Assembly (NCBI GenBank): GCA_000969725.1
Contig: JXSR01S065168.1
Reading direction: 5' to 3' (one strand)
DNA: 34,724 nt
Origin: Ophiothrix spiculata
Lineage: Eukaryota > Echinodermata > Ophiuroidea > Amphilepidida > Ophiotrichidae
The position numbers were made by a program, and so were the translations under genes. The notes below the pieces were generated by a model, which searched no databases, was not told where the DNA came from, and saw only the letters and a list, made by a program, of their open reading frames with translations. Of this stretch, positions 1 to 10,857 are shown one piece after another; position 1 is the stretch's first letter; the number at the start of each line of letters is the position of its first letter.

Positions 1-406
1 ATCGGAAAAATCAGAATGTTGGCAAAAATGGCCACCAAACTCAATATTTTTTCTAAATAACGGAATTTCATCGTTTTTTTTGCATATAACGAAGGGAAAT
101 GACAATTCTAACATGCTCAGCAAGTTTCAGCTATAAAGCATGCAGATTTTTTTCAAAATGGCGATTTAAAATTATCAAAAATGTCGCTGGGATGCAACCA
201 CCACCCCCCCCCCCTAAACCCCAACTTTGACGGCCTACCCAAACCCCACCTTGGGTGGTATCCCCCTAATTGTTTAATCAAAATGACCGCAAAGGATGTA
301 AAAGAGATTACCAAAAAGCCCGGGGTCGGTTGCTTTTACGTTTTTATGCTACGGGGAAAAAATCTTGGGGGGGTTGCAACCCCCCCCCCCCCCGGTTAGA
401 CGAGGG
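1..406 (+). mobile_element. Family C element, right part (piggyBac-like, TTAA)
   Basis: The left end lies outside the window. The right end reads GACGAGGG followed by TTAA at 407-410, matching the right ends of the copies near 3196 and 6914. The body shares with 6600-6900 a stretch reading like 'atcggattttcatcg', then 'caaaatggcga', a C-rich tract, and 'aaaatgaccgcaaaggatgt'. TTAA flanks with CCCTC-type ends recall piggyBac (TTAA target, ends starting CCYT). No transposase frame is visible, so it would be non-autonomous. The open frame over 181-399 is low-complexity C-rich translation and is not called. Confidence 0.6.
367..386. repeat. GGGGGGGTTGCAACCCCCCC palindrome and C14 run
   Basis: Seven Gs, TTGCAA, then fourteen Cs (380-393). 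The central 20 bases are a perfect palindrome. A related G-TTGCAA(CAA)-C palindrome recurs in the other C-family copies near 3135, 14084 and 28498, so it belongs to the element. The homopolymer length is likely to be unstable. Confidence 0.8.
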
Positions 407-846
407 TTAAAGATTCAACGCGCGTTTATCCTTTTCAAGATATTGAAACATAGTAACATGCTTCATTTGCTTCACAGAAAGTACACTAGTAATTTGAATT
501 GATTGCAGGAGATGTGTTCTGATATACCGGTCCAATTCGGCATACCAAAGTGTTGATCATGCCCTAATAAAGTTACTAACTTTATAATTATAGAGGTAAG
601 GCACGCACAAGAATGATGTTGGAGCATTGATACTCTTGCACATGATGAATGGTCTTGTCATGTTGGATATGTCTACCCTTTGCTATCTGTAACATGACAT
701 GTCAATAGCTGACGTCTTGGTTAGAATGTTTTGAATATAAATATTGCCAAGTTATTGTGTGACTGTGTTAGGGCCATTGGGTTATTTTCCATTAAAAGTA
801 CAAAGAAGTGAGATTAGAAGTTTTGCTTTTAAATTTTGACATTTTG

Positions 847-988
847 GGGGCAATCTACACGAGGGCGCAAATCCAGAATGCGCATCTCCGTGCGTCAGAT
901 CCGGATTTGCTGTACAGCACTATGAATGCATGCGTACATGTGGATCTCAGATCTGGATCTCTGAAATGTGCATGTGTAGATTGCCCAA
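847..988. mobile_element. Palindromic MITE candidate
   Basis: The left end GGGCAATCTACAC (about 848-860) is matched in reverse complement by GTGTAGATTGCCC (974-986). The interior is also self-complementary in part, with 'aaatcca' and 'ggattt' type halves. It is about 140 bp long and more GC-rich than its flanks. I see no clear target-site duplication, so the superfamily is open. The reading frame 808-1008 runs through it and is not a gene. Confidence 0.5.
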
Positions 989-1179
989 GTGTTACCCAAG
1001 ATTTTTGAGGGTGTGATTACTTAAACAGATATACTACTATGCCGCACTTTTACTCGCCATTTTTTGTGCATAAAATAACATTCGAAACAATTAATTTTCT
1101 TTCTCATGATTATGGCCTAAAAATGAAGCAAAAAAAAAAATGGCAACATCATTGACCTTGATTTGTTGGCATATTACGT

Positions 1180-2155
1180 GCAGTTTCTTATTTATCCTAT
1201 CGAATCAGCGCAATGCCAAGCATGGTTAAAATTTATACATAATTCCCTATCAAATGCAATCTCACAAACTTAATCAAAATATGCAACTGACGACGTCTGT
1301 CCAATGAGGCATTTAAGGGGATAAGTTACAACCGGTCTTGTCTCTTTCATCTAATACTTTAATTGATATGTTGATAAGAGAATGTAGTTGCTGTCTTACC
1401 CGATTCAGGGTCAAATCATGTACTAAATCTATAAATTACAATCTGAAGGTTTTGAAAAAAAAGTGCCGGCATCGTGTGAACACGGCTGTTTGATCCCATT
1501 GATTGAAAAAGTGTTCATTTTTAACCAAATGCCCATTATTGGTGGCGCTATTCATATACATTAAGTGTCTTTGTTTTTCGAATCTATGAGCGCCACAAAT
1601 AATGAAATCTTAAATATTGGGTGAAAATGTTGCATTTTGATCTAAAATGAGCATTTGTTTCAGAAAATTAAATTATGCAAACAAATCTGACTGTCCCAAC
1701 ACATAATTCAAGAACTAATTAAAACACTTTTAGGACCCACATTTCTAGTAACAGTAGTTTTTTGTCAAAAGGGTAATAAATGAGCGCATTAAACATCCGT
1801 GTGAACGGGTAAAAATGTCGAAGCTAAGGATAATATATAAAGGGTGATATTAAAATAAATAGTAACTATCGTTTTATTTGACTAAAGACAGATGTTTTTA
1901 GATACTGTGGCAAAACAAACCCGTTTGAACAAATTATCCTCGATTTTCTTTTACATAAATTTCGTTTGCAGCCTGGTTAAAAACTTGTAATAGATGGACT
2001 TTGCAGCAAATATTTTTTTAAACGTTAAAAAAATGACAAGAATTTGCATGTACGACTAGTTTGAGATGAACTTAAAATAATTGATCGCTCGAAACTAATT
2101 CTAGAATATCTGCGAAAATTAACAAGACAAAAGAACTGATGATGTCCCTAGGTTG
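1180..2155 (+). repeat. Tandem duplication F, copy 1
   Basis: It shares long near-identical runs with 3385-4082, such as 'gaggcatttaaggggataag', 'ttacccgattcagggt' and 'ttttatttgactaaagacag'. It differs from copy 2 by a 321-bp inserted element at 1481-1801, by an extra stretch near 1970-2025 and by many small changes. The copies are in direct orientation about 2 kb apart, with a family C element near 2750-3196 between them. Confidence 0.8.
1481..1801. mobile_element. 321-bp MITE inserted in duplication F copy 1
   Basis: The ends CACGGCTGTTTGAT and ATTAAACATCCGTG are inverted repeats with two mismatches in 14. They are flanked by TGAA on both sides (1477-1480 and 1802-1805). The paralogous site near 3761-3775 has no insert and only one copy of the flank. 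An internal inverted repeat (around TTATTGGTGGCGCT and AGCGCCACAAATAA) gives a hairpin core. An alternative reading is an 8-bp duplication GTGTGAAC at 1474-1481 and 1799-1806, which would suit a hAT-like element. No coding capacity is visible. Confidence 0.75.
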
Positions 2156-2749
2156 AAATATTTGTATTATTATTTGGGTCAGGCACGTATATACAAAAAC
2201 AAATAGAATCATATCAAAATTCGAATTTCAAGGTTTTTCTACCAAATATTCAAATTCTCATTAAGTGAAGATTTAATTCAAATCCACTGTAAAATGGTGT
2301 ACCTATGTTATATACAATACATGTTTTTTGAAATGGTAAAATCGCATGTTTTAGTATAGTAACACTTATTTTAATTATTATGCAAACTAAGTTTAATAGT
2401 AATAATAACACAAAACATAATTGTGCTCTGTGCAAGCACCTGGGTCGTTAATGACACTTATTTCACGATTAGCGCAGATTTACTTTTTGAGATATGAATT
2501 TATATAAATATATTAAATAAATATATTAGATACCGCTGCTTGAAAAAAACACAATTAAATACATAATAAATATTGCAGCTTGGACAACAATATTAAACAT
2601 AACAAAATACGCACATATTGGCTGAGACATCGCTTTCAAATTGCTGTAAAGTCACCAAAAATCGCTAAAAATTCCTCGCGCGCAGCGCAAGGTGACTTGG
2701 TGTACCTCTAAGTTCATCCTTTGCGCTTATTCTAGTGAAAAAAATCGAA

Positions 2750-3196
2750 CCTACCACCTTCAGGGGGGTCACAGCGTCCGTTCAAAGTTCGGAGGTCAGG
2801 TAACTCCGTGATTTTAAATATGTACTTTTTAGTCATTTATATAGCAGATATCCATTTCAAACTTGGTATTTAGGTAAAACTAGTTATTTCCTACAATATT
2901 TAGCAAACAAATTGCATGAAAATCGGATATTCCTACGATTTTTTACACAATTTTGATTTTTGCCTATATTTTCCGTACAAATGCCGATTTTCAACATTTT
3001 GGTAATTATGACGTCATAGTGACATCTTACATTTATGAATGACCTTGAATTTGGTATCAATGGAAAGAGGGGACTGATACATATCCACTGGTACCACATT
3101 AGGGGGTCTGGGGGACCCGCTGTAAAAAATTGAGGGGGGTTGCAACAACCCCCCTCCGTATAATATGTTTGTGAAAATCGCTCCGTATAACTAGGG
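2750..3196 (+). mobile_element. Family C element, copy 2
   Basis: It matches the 6480-6600 copy in the stretch around 'attatgacgtcata' and 'ggtatcaatggaaagag', and has the GGGGGGTTGCAACAACCCCCC palindrome near 3135. The right end is CTAGGG followed by TTAA (3197-3200). The left end is not clear, so the start is approximate. It carries a complete CRE octamer TGACGTCA at 3009-3016. Confidence 0.55.
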
Positions 3197-3384
3197 TTAA
3201 AGTGTTAATGCCAAATAATACATGTTTTTGGTGCATACTTTCTCTAAAGCATTTTATGAATTGGTGAAGACATATTATGCTTCTTCTTTTTGAAATATCA
3301 TTTGATTTTATTATATTTTTTTATCATGATTATGTCATAATAATAATTATTAAAAAAAAATATTGACCTTGATTAATTACTTGC

Positions 3385-4082
3385 AGTTTCTAATTATTTA
3401 TCCTATCGAATCAACGCCATGCCAAGCATGATTACCTAATGTATACATAATTCCCAATAAAGTCATTAAACTGGACAGTTAATTGACTAATGACAAAGAA
3501 GCACTCATGTACTTAAGAGTAGACTATCTGGGTTAATCGTTCTTTAGGGCATCTGTATAGAATGTAATTTCACAAACGTAATCAAATATGCAACTGACGA
3601 GGCATTTAAGGGGATAAGTTACAACCAGACGTGTCTCTTTCATCTAATACTTTAATTAATATGTTGATAAGAGAATGTAGTTCCTGTCTTACCCGATTCA
3701 GGGTCCAATCATGTACCAAATCTATAAATTACGATCTAAAAGCTTTAAAGAAAATACAGGCATCGTGCGAACGGAGACAAATTATCGAAGCTTAGGATAA
3801 TATAATACGGTCATATTGAAATAGGTAGAAACTCTCGTTTTATTTGACTAAAGACAGATGTTATTATACTGTGGCAAAACAAACAGTTTTAAACGAATTA
3901 TCCTCATTTTTTCAGCTGCCGATTTTTTGTTGCATAAATGAGTTTGCAAATACTCGTATCTTAAAATGTAAAGTGACAAGAATTTGCATTTACGACTTTT
4001 TTGAGATGAACTTAAAATTGATCGCCGAAAATAATGTTAGAATATCTGCGAAAATCAACAAGACAAAAGAACTTATGCCCGT
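3385..4082 (+). repeat. Tandem duplication F, copy 2 (empty site)
   Basis: This is the counterpart of 1180-2155 without the 321-bp MITE; the empty site reads 'catcgtgcgaacgg' near 3761-3774. An open frame of 100 codons (3844-4146) crosses its end. The same frame is broken by stops and indels in copy 1, so I do not call a gene. Confidence 0.8.
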
Positions 4083-4149
4083 AAGTGGTCAAGTGGTCCA
4101 TATGGACCCAACGCGTAGTAGTAGTCAGCAAGCAACTAATTTATAATAT

Positions 4150-5095
4150 ATACTAATGAAGTGTTTTTGTCGCAATGTGTCACTTTTCGGGATAATCCAT
4201 AACACATGTACAGTAACGGTTAAATGGGATGCGTCGAAATAATGAGAGGAAAAGTCATGTTGGCCTTATGTCAGTAGGTGAGGTATGTAAAAGGGTGGAG
4301 GCGTTACAGTTTTAGGTAAAAATCAGGAGTATTTATACCATAATTCCAGATAAGAGTGGTCAATTGATTTGGTTTATGGACCATAACCTTGACAATTTAT
4401 CCGGCTATAAGTCCCCATTCTTTCATATTCAATTATTCTTTACTTTTTGAAATAATTGCATTCAAATGGCGCTGTGTGGGGGTGCGAGGATCATATGGAT
4501 GTAGCAAGTATGTATGCATAATGCATACATACCTGCTACAACCATTGCATCAATGAGGCAACTATACGGTGCATTATAAGTATAGGCTATTACCTGTCGT
4601 TGTACCTACTGAAGGGTTATTGTTTATGAACAAATGATAAATCAGTGATCATGAAAAGAAATTGTGGATGATTATGAAAAGAAATTTTGGATGAAGACAT
4701 ATAAATTGGTATTTGTAGTAATGGATTCCAATTGACTTTTAAATAATATTTGATCACACTATAGCTCAGTACAGAAGCAAATTCCTTCATTACGAGTTTG
4801 GTTTATTTAAAAGTATATAGCACCCCCTTCATATATCGAGGGGTCAGATTATTGAATTACATACAGTTATAAAGATATGATGAAATCAATTAAGGTACCA
4901 TTTTTGCATGAAATTCTATATTTACACCCTATATGACATTTGTTCCACCCTGTATATCCACTTTTTTGTGGTTTGTTGACAATCTTTACAATCATAGCTT
5001 TACAATGATATATAATTTACTGGGACTTTAACACAGGAAAAGAATTGCTATGCGTTAAAAAGAAACGACATGCAAATTCCATTCTACATCAGTGT
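4150..5095. other. No gene seen; one 39-bp palindrome
   Basis: AT-rich sequence without recognisable coding or RNA features. At 4501-4539 two 19-nt arms, GTAGCAAGTATGTATGCAT and its complement with one mismatch, are separated by a single base. This would form a near-perfect cruciform. Confidence 0.7.
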
Positions 5096-5101
5096 GTAAC
5101 G

Positions 5102-5159
5102 CAGATTCGTCCTACCTCATAACACAACGCCAGATTCGTCCTACCTCATAACACAACGC
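5102..5159 (+). repeat. Perfect 29-bp tandem duplication
   Basis: Two identical adjacent 29-base units start at 5102 and 5131, each beginning CAGATTCGTCCTACC and ending ACACAACGC. Complete identity suggests recent slippage duplication or an assembly artefact. Confidence 0.95.
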
Positions 5160-5607
5160 CTGTTTCAATAGGAAATTAAGCATCCTGGACTTACGTGACA
5201 ATCATTTAAACAACCTCAGAAATGGCTATTATTTATATAGGAATACTACTTTTTATTGTACGTAACCTGACCTTTCATATAAAATCACCAACGTATAAAT
5301 AAGAATGTAATTTACGTTACTTCATACGAGTATTAAACTGACTGCATTAAGGATAACAAAACAGCCAACAAGTACGTATCGATTAATTTCTTGATAACAA
5401 AAACAAAACGTTTCAGGGTAGATTATTGTCATTGTCATTAGATATTTTCTTAATGCAGCATTAAACACAGTATCAAAGTAACGTAGTAAGAACAACCGAA
5501 GCCCGCGGATGAACCTGAAGCCAGATGATATGTTGTTAGAATAACGATGGATTAACGACACTGAGATGAATTGATAACATACACTTGACATTGTTTCCTG
5601 GTGTAAC

Positions 5608-6020
5608 TATTTATGTAGCAATTGTAATCATGGTAATATCTATTTATGTTACAATGATAGCTATCGGCACATTTTAATTTCAAGTTGCATTGTATATTTA
5701 GTATATTTCTTAGATATTTTTAGCTATCATTATTTAATTGGATGACGATATCTCTTAATTTATAATATTAAAAATTGATCTAAATAGATTGTCATACAGG
5801 AAAACATTTTTTTCCTCCTTTTTAAACAAATTAAGAGTAAAATCGTAATCTATAACGCTCTTGTGGCATTCTGAAATGGGTAAAGATGAAGCTTCCCGTA
5901 AAAAATCAATTTTGATTGATTATTTCTAAATGTAATGTTAAACAATACAGTAAAAATGAATTGTAAAATTGTTATTTATCAGAGAGGGTGAATTACTCAC
6001 TCTTGGCATTTGACATTTTA
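5608..6020 (+). repeat. Block E, copy 1
   Basis: It matches 21045-21660 over about 400 bases: 'tttatgtagcaattgtaa', 'gttacaatgatagctat', 'acattttaatttcaagttgc', 'cttgtggcatt', 'ttcaattttgattgatta' and 'gacattttaaa'. It marks the left part of the large duplicated segment. The second copy runs into a LINE relic that is missing here. Confidence 0.75.
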
Positions 6021-6239
6021 AAATATGAAAAATATGCATGTTTCCCAAATGCACTTGTAATGTATTGCCAATGCTTCGGCAAAACAAAGCATCATCAATT
6101 CATAAAGTAAAATAATAATAATTCAAAACAATGACGATGCTCTCCCGGTGCCTTTGTGGGGTCGCTGCAATGTCATGACGATGTCGTGATGTTATAGGAT
6201 AAAAATATATACATGATAAGGACCTGAAACTTATGATAT

Positions 6240-6985
6240 GTTGGTATTATTGTTTTCTTTCTATATGTATATGAACTGCTCCACGCAATGATAACTCTCC
6301 AACGAAACAAAGTGGGTAAAACATATCACTGTATTGCTAATTGAACATGCTGATATTGGCATTTAACTCTCGTCCACCTAAGGTATTTTCTACTACGTCG
6401 TCACCTAAGAGGGGGTGGGGTGAAAATGAAATTGACACGCGAAAAATGTGGTTGTCTATACCATAGTATAAAGTAGGGTCTCCTCTCTCTATTGATACCA
6501 AAATCATGAAAATCGGTCAAGGCGTTACATAATTATGACGTCATAAAGTACTTCATAGGTCGGAAGATTTTCGGCGAAAATTGAAAAAAAAATCAAAATA
6601 TTGCTATAAAGTTCTAAATATCGGATTTTCATCGGGTTTTTTGCTGATAAATATAGGAAATGGTAGTCCTAACATGTTATTTTAAGCTTGTTAGCAGCAG
6701 ATATTTTTCAAAATGGCGACCTTTTCCCCCCATCCACGGACTTTGACAGCTTACCCTACCCCACCTAAGGTGGTACCTCGACTTTTTTCATCAAAATGAC
6801 CGCAAAGGATGTAAAACAATTACTTTTAAATGCCCGGGGTCACTTTGTTTTGCGTTTTAAAACAATCAGCGACGATCCGAAAGAGGGGGTGGGGTTACTT
6901 TAGGTTGAAGAGGGTTAAATGGACAAAAGAGAGAAGATAGAAATACATATTAAGCAGTGAATGGACGCGTACGTGTACCCACCAT
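6240..6985 (+). repeat. Block P, copy 1, split by a family C element
   Basis: The parts before 6363 and after 6918 together match 9690-9925 and 22385-22540, including 'aaacatatcactgtattgct' and 'aagagagaagatagaaa'. Block P always precedes block A. Confidence 0.65.
6367..6914. mobile_element. Family C element, complete copy (piggyBac-like)
   Basis: 548 bp flanked by TTAA at 6363-6366 and 6915-6918. The ends CTCTCGTCCACCTAAGG and, in complement, CCCTCTTCAACCTAAAG match at 13 of 17 positions. The paralogous empty site at 9871-9888 reads 'tgcattaaaataaaagag' with a single TTAA at 9875-9878. A full CRE octamer TGACGTCA lies at 6537-6544. Known piggyBac elements target TTAA and have CCYT-type ends. 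No transposase is seen, so it is non-autonomous. Confidence 0.8.
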
Positions 6986-7316
6986 CCTCACGCAGAACAA
7001 AAAGTGTCTTTTTTCAAGTATAGCAATATCTGCTGCGCTAAATTATCAATTTGATGCATTGTGGCGGCGTCTTAGCTTGAAAATTAATACTTAGCCGATG
7101 GCTTCACGGAAACCGCATACTTCGTAAAACTTGAATGAAACACGTCTTTTCAACCTTCAAGCATCACACGTTACTTCTTATTTAAGATCTTCTCAGTAAC
7201 ATTCAGCTACTATTCTTCAGGGCAACTTCCATCTCATCGCATCTAATTCGGTTACATCTTCTTGCCGTGTTCATGAAATTGCTCATTGTATACAGTAGTT
7301 GTGAGTGCTAGATGTA
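6985..7316 (+). repeat. Block A, copy 1
   Basis: Member of an interspersed family with core 'gatgcattgtggcggcgtct', then 'gccgatggcttcacggaaac', 'cttcaagcatcacacgttac', 'cagggcaacttccatctcat' and 'gtgagtgctagatgt'. Other copies start near 8883, 9928, 10858, 22545 and 24285. No frame is preserved across copies, so it is treated as a non-coding repeat. Its 3' end abuts block B in uninterrupted units. Confidence 0.85.
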
Positions 7317-8285
7317 CAGCTTGTCCCAATATTAATGCAACGAGCAAATAAACATTATTTAAAAATAGTTACCAAAAGATTTAATCATAGTTTTATATGT
7401 TTGTCAAAAGTAGAATAAAAACTCTACAACATGCTTTTTGTCCCGTTCCATTTTATCACTCGAATTTAAGAAAGCCTTTTAAATCTACTTTGGTCCGATT
7501 TGAAAGTTTAGACTTCCAGCTAAAGAAATGCAAACTTGAAATGAAGAGAATGCTGCAACCAACTAGAGCGCAACCAATCCAAACCATTCTTACCTGACCT
7601 GTACCTAACTTTGGGTGATATTTTAAGTTCATTTTTAACTTAAATAGGTCAACGTTTTCAATTAAAGTAAGGATATTCCTGATACTCTTATGTTTCTTGA
7701 ATCTGTTACCTCATGTGCGACAATCGGGTAGTTTAGGATACAATTTCTACCAAAAGGGTAAAAAAAAAATGATTCTAATGAAAAATGTCAACCAATGGTA
7801 AGTATTTAACCGACACAACGGCAGAAAACTGAAAACAAAGGAGTTTAAGAACTCAAGTAATATAATGATTCATCCGACCCGCCAAGGGGACGCAACAGGT
7901 TGATTAAACCAGACGCAACAGCCTGTTTAATATCAGCAGATCAACATTGAATTGAGTCCTTATGTCATAAATTGGTTTCAAGGGGTGCTTCTACTAACCA
8001 TGTGATGTTTTTAGCAATTTCCATTCAACGTGTGCTTAATGACATTACTAGAGGTGAATCTTTACAAATTAACAAATCGGACCATCGAGATTTTTTTAGG
8101 TTTTACAAAATATAGAATAACTTTTGATTTAGAGATCCAAATTAAATAAGACAAAATTCCTGTAAAAGCCAATGGTCCACTCTATTATATAATTGCGTAA
8201 ATAATAATAACGTTTGCTCACCATTGTGCTCTGTTCTCTGAAAATAAAAGTTCAAAGTTTGTTGCGTTTTTTGTGGGACACCCTG
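7317..8285. mobile_element. Mariner-like element, 969 bp, degenerate
   Basis: It sits exactly at the A-B junction between two TA dinucleotides (7315-7316, 8286-8287). The ends are CAGCTTGTCCC...GCAAC on the left and, in complement, CAGGGTGTCCC...GCAAC on the right. The empty site near 10285 reads 'gctagatgtatattatcatt'. TA target duplication with CAGGGTGTCCC-type ends is the mariner/Tc1 pattern. It is shorter than a typical 1.3-kb mariner, and I recognise no transposase frame; the small open frame 7397-7597 does not resemble one. It is probably internally deleted and inactive. Confidence 0.8.
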
Positions 8286-8865
8286 TATATTGTTATTGAA
8301 TAAGGGATGAAAAAAAGGAACGGAATTAAGAAAACCTAAAGTGGTTTGTTATTACATGTAGCTCGTGTATATCACTTTGCCAAAAAACACGATATCTAAA
8401 TTGGATGTAATAATGTTATGTTCTAAAAGGAATTCAATTCTGAAGCACTTAAGATGTAGTCATCATAATATAAGGCATAGATGAAAACACTTATTTCAAT
8501 GATATCAATTTTTGTTTCTAAATATCACAAATACTAAACTATACTGTAAGTCAGTCATATGTTTTCATGTTTACCATGTTTACTGAAACTAGCTTCATTG
8601 TACAGATATATAGATAAATATATAAATAATTAAATACATTAAAAGCCGTTATATTCACACGTTACTTGATTTCTACGATATTGTGTTTCACGAAGTAGTA
8701 ATAACTTTTAACATTTGCCATTAGATATTTTCGCACGGAGTTTAGAGAGCAATATAATACATTTAGTGAAAAGGGTAGAAGTTAAGTAAGTCCAATGTTA
8801 TGTAAAAACTGATTTGTAATTTAAATGGAAAATGTATTCGCAATATATATAGACAATATATATAC
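8286..8865 (+). repeat. Block B, copy 1
   Basis: Its family features are 'gtggtttgttattacatgta', 'gctcgtgtatat', 'gaattcaattctgaagcact', 'taagatgt', 'acgttacttgatttc' and 'aacatttgccattagatatt'. Copies lie at 10287-10830, 11190-11580 (5' part), 22894-23530 and 25053-25475 (5' part). A fragment is visible near 9275-9325. Confidence 0.85.
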
Positions 8866-8882
8866 ATGTACACATGACACTA

Positions 8883-9240
8883 TCCTCATGCAGAACAAGA
8901 AGCGTCTTTCAGGTATAGCAATATCCGCCATGTTATTCAATCAAACACTGCAATTATCAACTTGATGCATTGTGGCGGCGTCTTATTTTATAAAATAGTG
9001 GCTGAAAATTCATGCTTAGCCGATGGCTTCATTGAAACCGCATACTCGTAAAACTTGAATGAAAAACGTCTTTTCAACCTTCAAGCATCACACGTTACTT
9101 TTCATTGAATATCTTCTCAGTAACATTCAGGTACTATTCTGTAGGGCAACTTCCTACTCATCGCATCTTATTCGGTTTACATCTTGCTGCCGTGTTGATG
9201 AAATTGCTTGTTGTGTAGTTATGAGAGCTAGACTCTATTG
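8883..9240 (+). repeat. Block A, copy 2
   Basis: Contains the A core at about 8962-8983 and the complete downstream part. It includes the stretch 'ccatgttattcaatcaaaca' before the core, which copy 1 lacks. It is followed by a decayed fragment of B (about 9275-9325). From 9330 to 9690 I see no feature. Confidence 0.85.
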
Positions 9241-9927
9241 ACCAAGGATAGAAAGTATGGGATGGAGAATGGATTAAATCGACTCTACGTGGTTTGTTAT
9301 TATTTGTAGTTTTTGAATATGACTTTTCAGCTTGTGTATAAAACTATATAATTACGATGGTTTGACAAGAAAAAAATGGTCAAGATACAAAATATTACAA
9401 TACACTTTCGATTACTATTTGCTAATTTTTCACTTTTTAAGTCAGTCACTCACAAATGCCTAAACAAATATTCGAAATCGTAAGAAAGGTCCTCAACGCT
9501 ACATTTTTTTGCCAAAAAAAATCAATATAAATTTTAATATGAGTGGCATCGAAACCGTATCGTCGATTGCGCAAAAATATTAAACAATTTTTACGTATTG
9601 ATGATCAACATTTTAAGGTATGCTAAGCTGTAAAAGTCCGCTGGTTTTGATTGGACGTCATAACAACAAATTTTAAGTAGCTGTTAATAGAGCGATATTA
9701 TTTGTGTTTAGTTTATTTGAAAATATTGAAAAGAAATCAAAATCATTTCCTATATATATACGTATATGAGCTCAAATTGACAAGAACAGTTTAGAATATC
9801 CAAAACAGCTATCCAACAAAACAAAGTAGGTTAAACATATCACTATATTGCTAGTATAACACGTTGACATTGCATTAAAATAAAAGAGAGAGACGATCGA
9901 AAGACATAATTGTATACAATGGACGCA

Positions 9928-10286
9928 TCATCCTCAGGCAGAAAAAGGTGTCTTTTTTAGTAAAGCAATGTTTGCCATGTTATCCAATCAAACACTGCAA
10001 TTATCAACTTGATGCATTGTGTCGGCGTCTTATCTCATAAAACTGTGGTTGAAAATTCGTGTTTAGATGATGGCTTCACGGAAACCGCATACTCGTAAAA
10101 CTTGAATGAAACACATCTATTCAACCTCCAAACATCACACGTTGCTTCTCATTTTATATCTTCTCAGTAACATTCAGCTACTATTCTTCGGGGCAACTTC
10201 CATCTCATCGCATCTAATTCGGTTACATCTTCTTGCCGTTTTCATGTAATTGCTCATTGTATACAGTAGGTGTGAGTGCTAGATGT
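9928..10286 (+). repeat. Block A, copy 3
   Basis: Joined directly to block B at 10287 through 'gctagatgtatattatcatt'. This is the uninterrupted A-B junction that shows where the mariner-like element entered copy 1. Confidence 0.85.
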
Positions 10287-10830
10287 ATATTATCATTGAA
10301 TAAGGGATGACATAAAGAACGGGATTAAGACAACCTTAAGTGGTTTGTTATTACATGTAGCTCGTGTATATAACTTTGTCAAAAAAACACGAGATCTAAA
10401 TTGGATTTAATACTGTTCTAAAAGGAATTCAATTCTGAAGCACTTAAGATGTAGGCATCATATAATTATAAGGCATGTATGAAAACATTTATTTCAATAA
10501 TATCAAATGTTGTTTCTTTATTTTTAAATATTACAAATACTAAAATATGCTGTAAATCAGTCAAATATTTTCATATTTATTGTAAACTAGCTTTATTGCT
10601 CAAATATATAAATAAATAACAATATATACAGCCGTTAGATCCACGCGTTACTTGATTTCCACGAAATTGTGTTTCACTAAGTATAATAAGTTTAACATTT
10701 GCCATTAGATATTTTCCCACGAAGTTTTGAGCAATATAATACACTTAGTGAAAAGGATAGAAGTTCTGAAGTAAGTCCAATGTTATGTAAAATACGATTT
10801 GTAATTCAAATAAATGGTATATTTGCAATA
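10287..10830 (+). repeat. Block B, copy 2
   Basis: A full-length B block with uninterrupted 'tttcactaagtataataag' near 10670. In 23270-23455 the same position is occupied by a foldback element. Confidence 0.85.
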
Positions 10831-10857
10831 TAGACAAGACAAAATGTTATATTTGAC

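Noticed and set aside
181-399. 72-codon frame in the C-rich element, with similar frames at 14017 and 28458
   Set aside because: The similar peptides arise because all three are family C DNA. The frame is broken in the complete copy at 6720-6900, and the ends are low complexity.
3844-4146. 100-codon open frame on the plus strand
   Set aside because: It lies in duplication F. The paralogous sequence at 1875-2150 has stops and frame-changing indels, and the product resembles nothing known to me.
5322-5591. 89-codon minus-strand frame
   Set aside because: No family resemblance, no splice context and composition like background.
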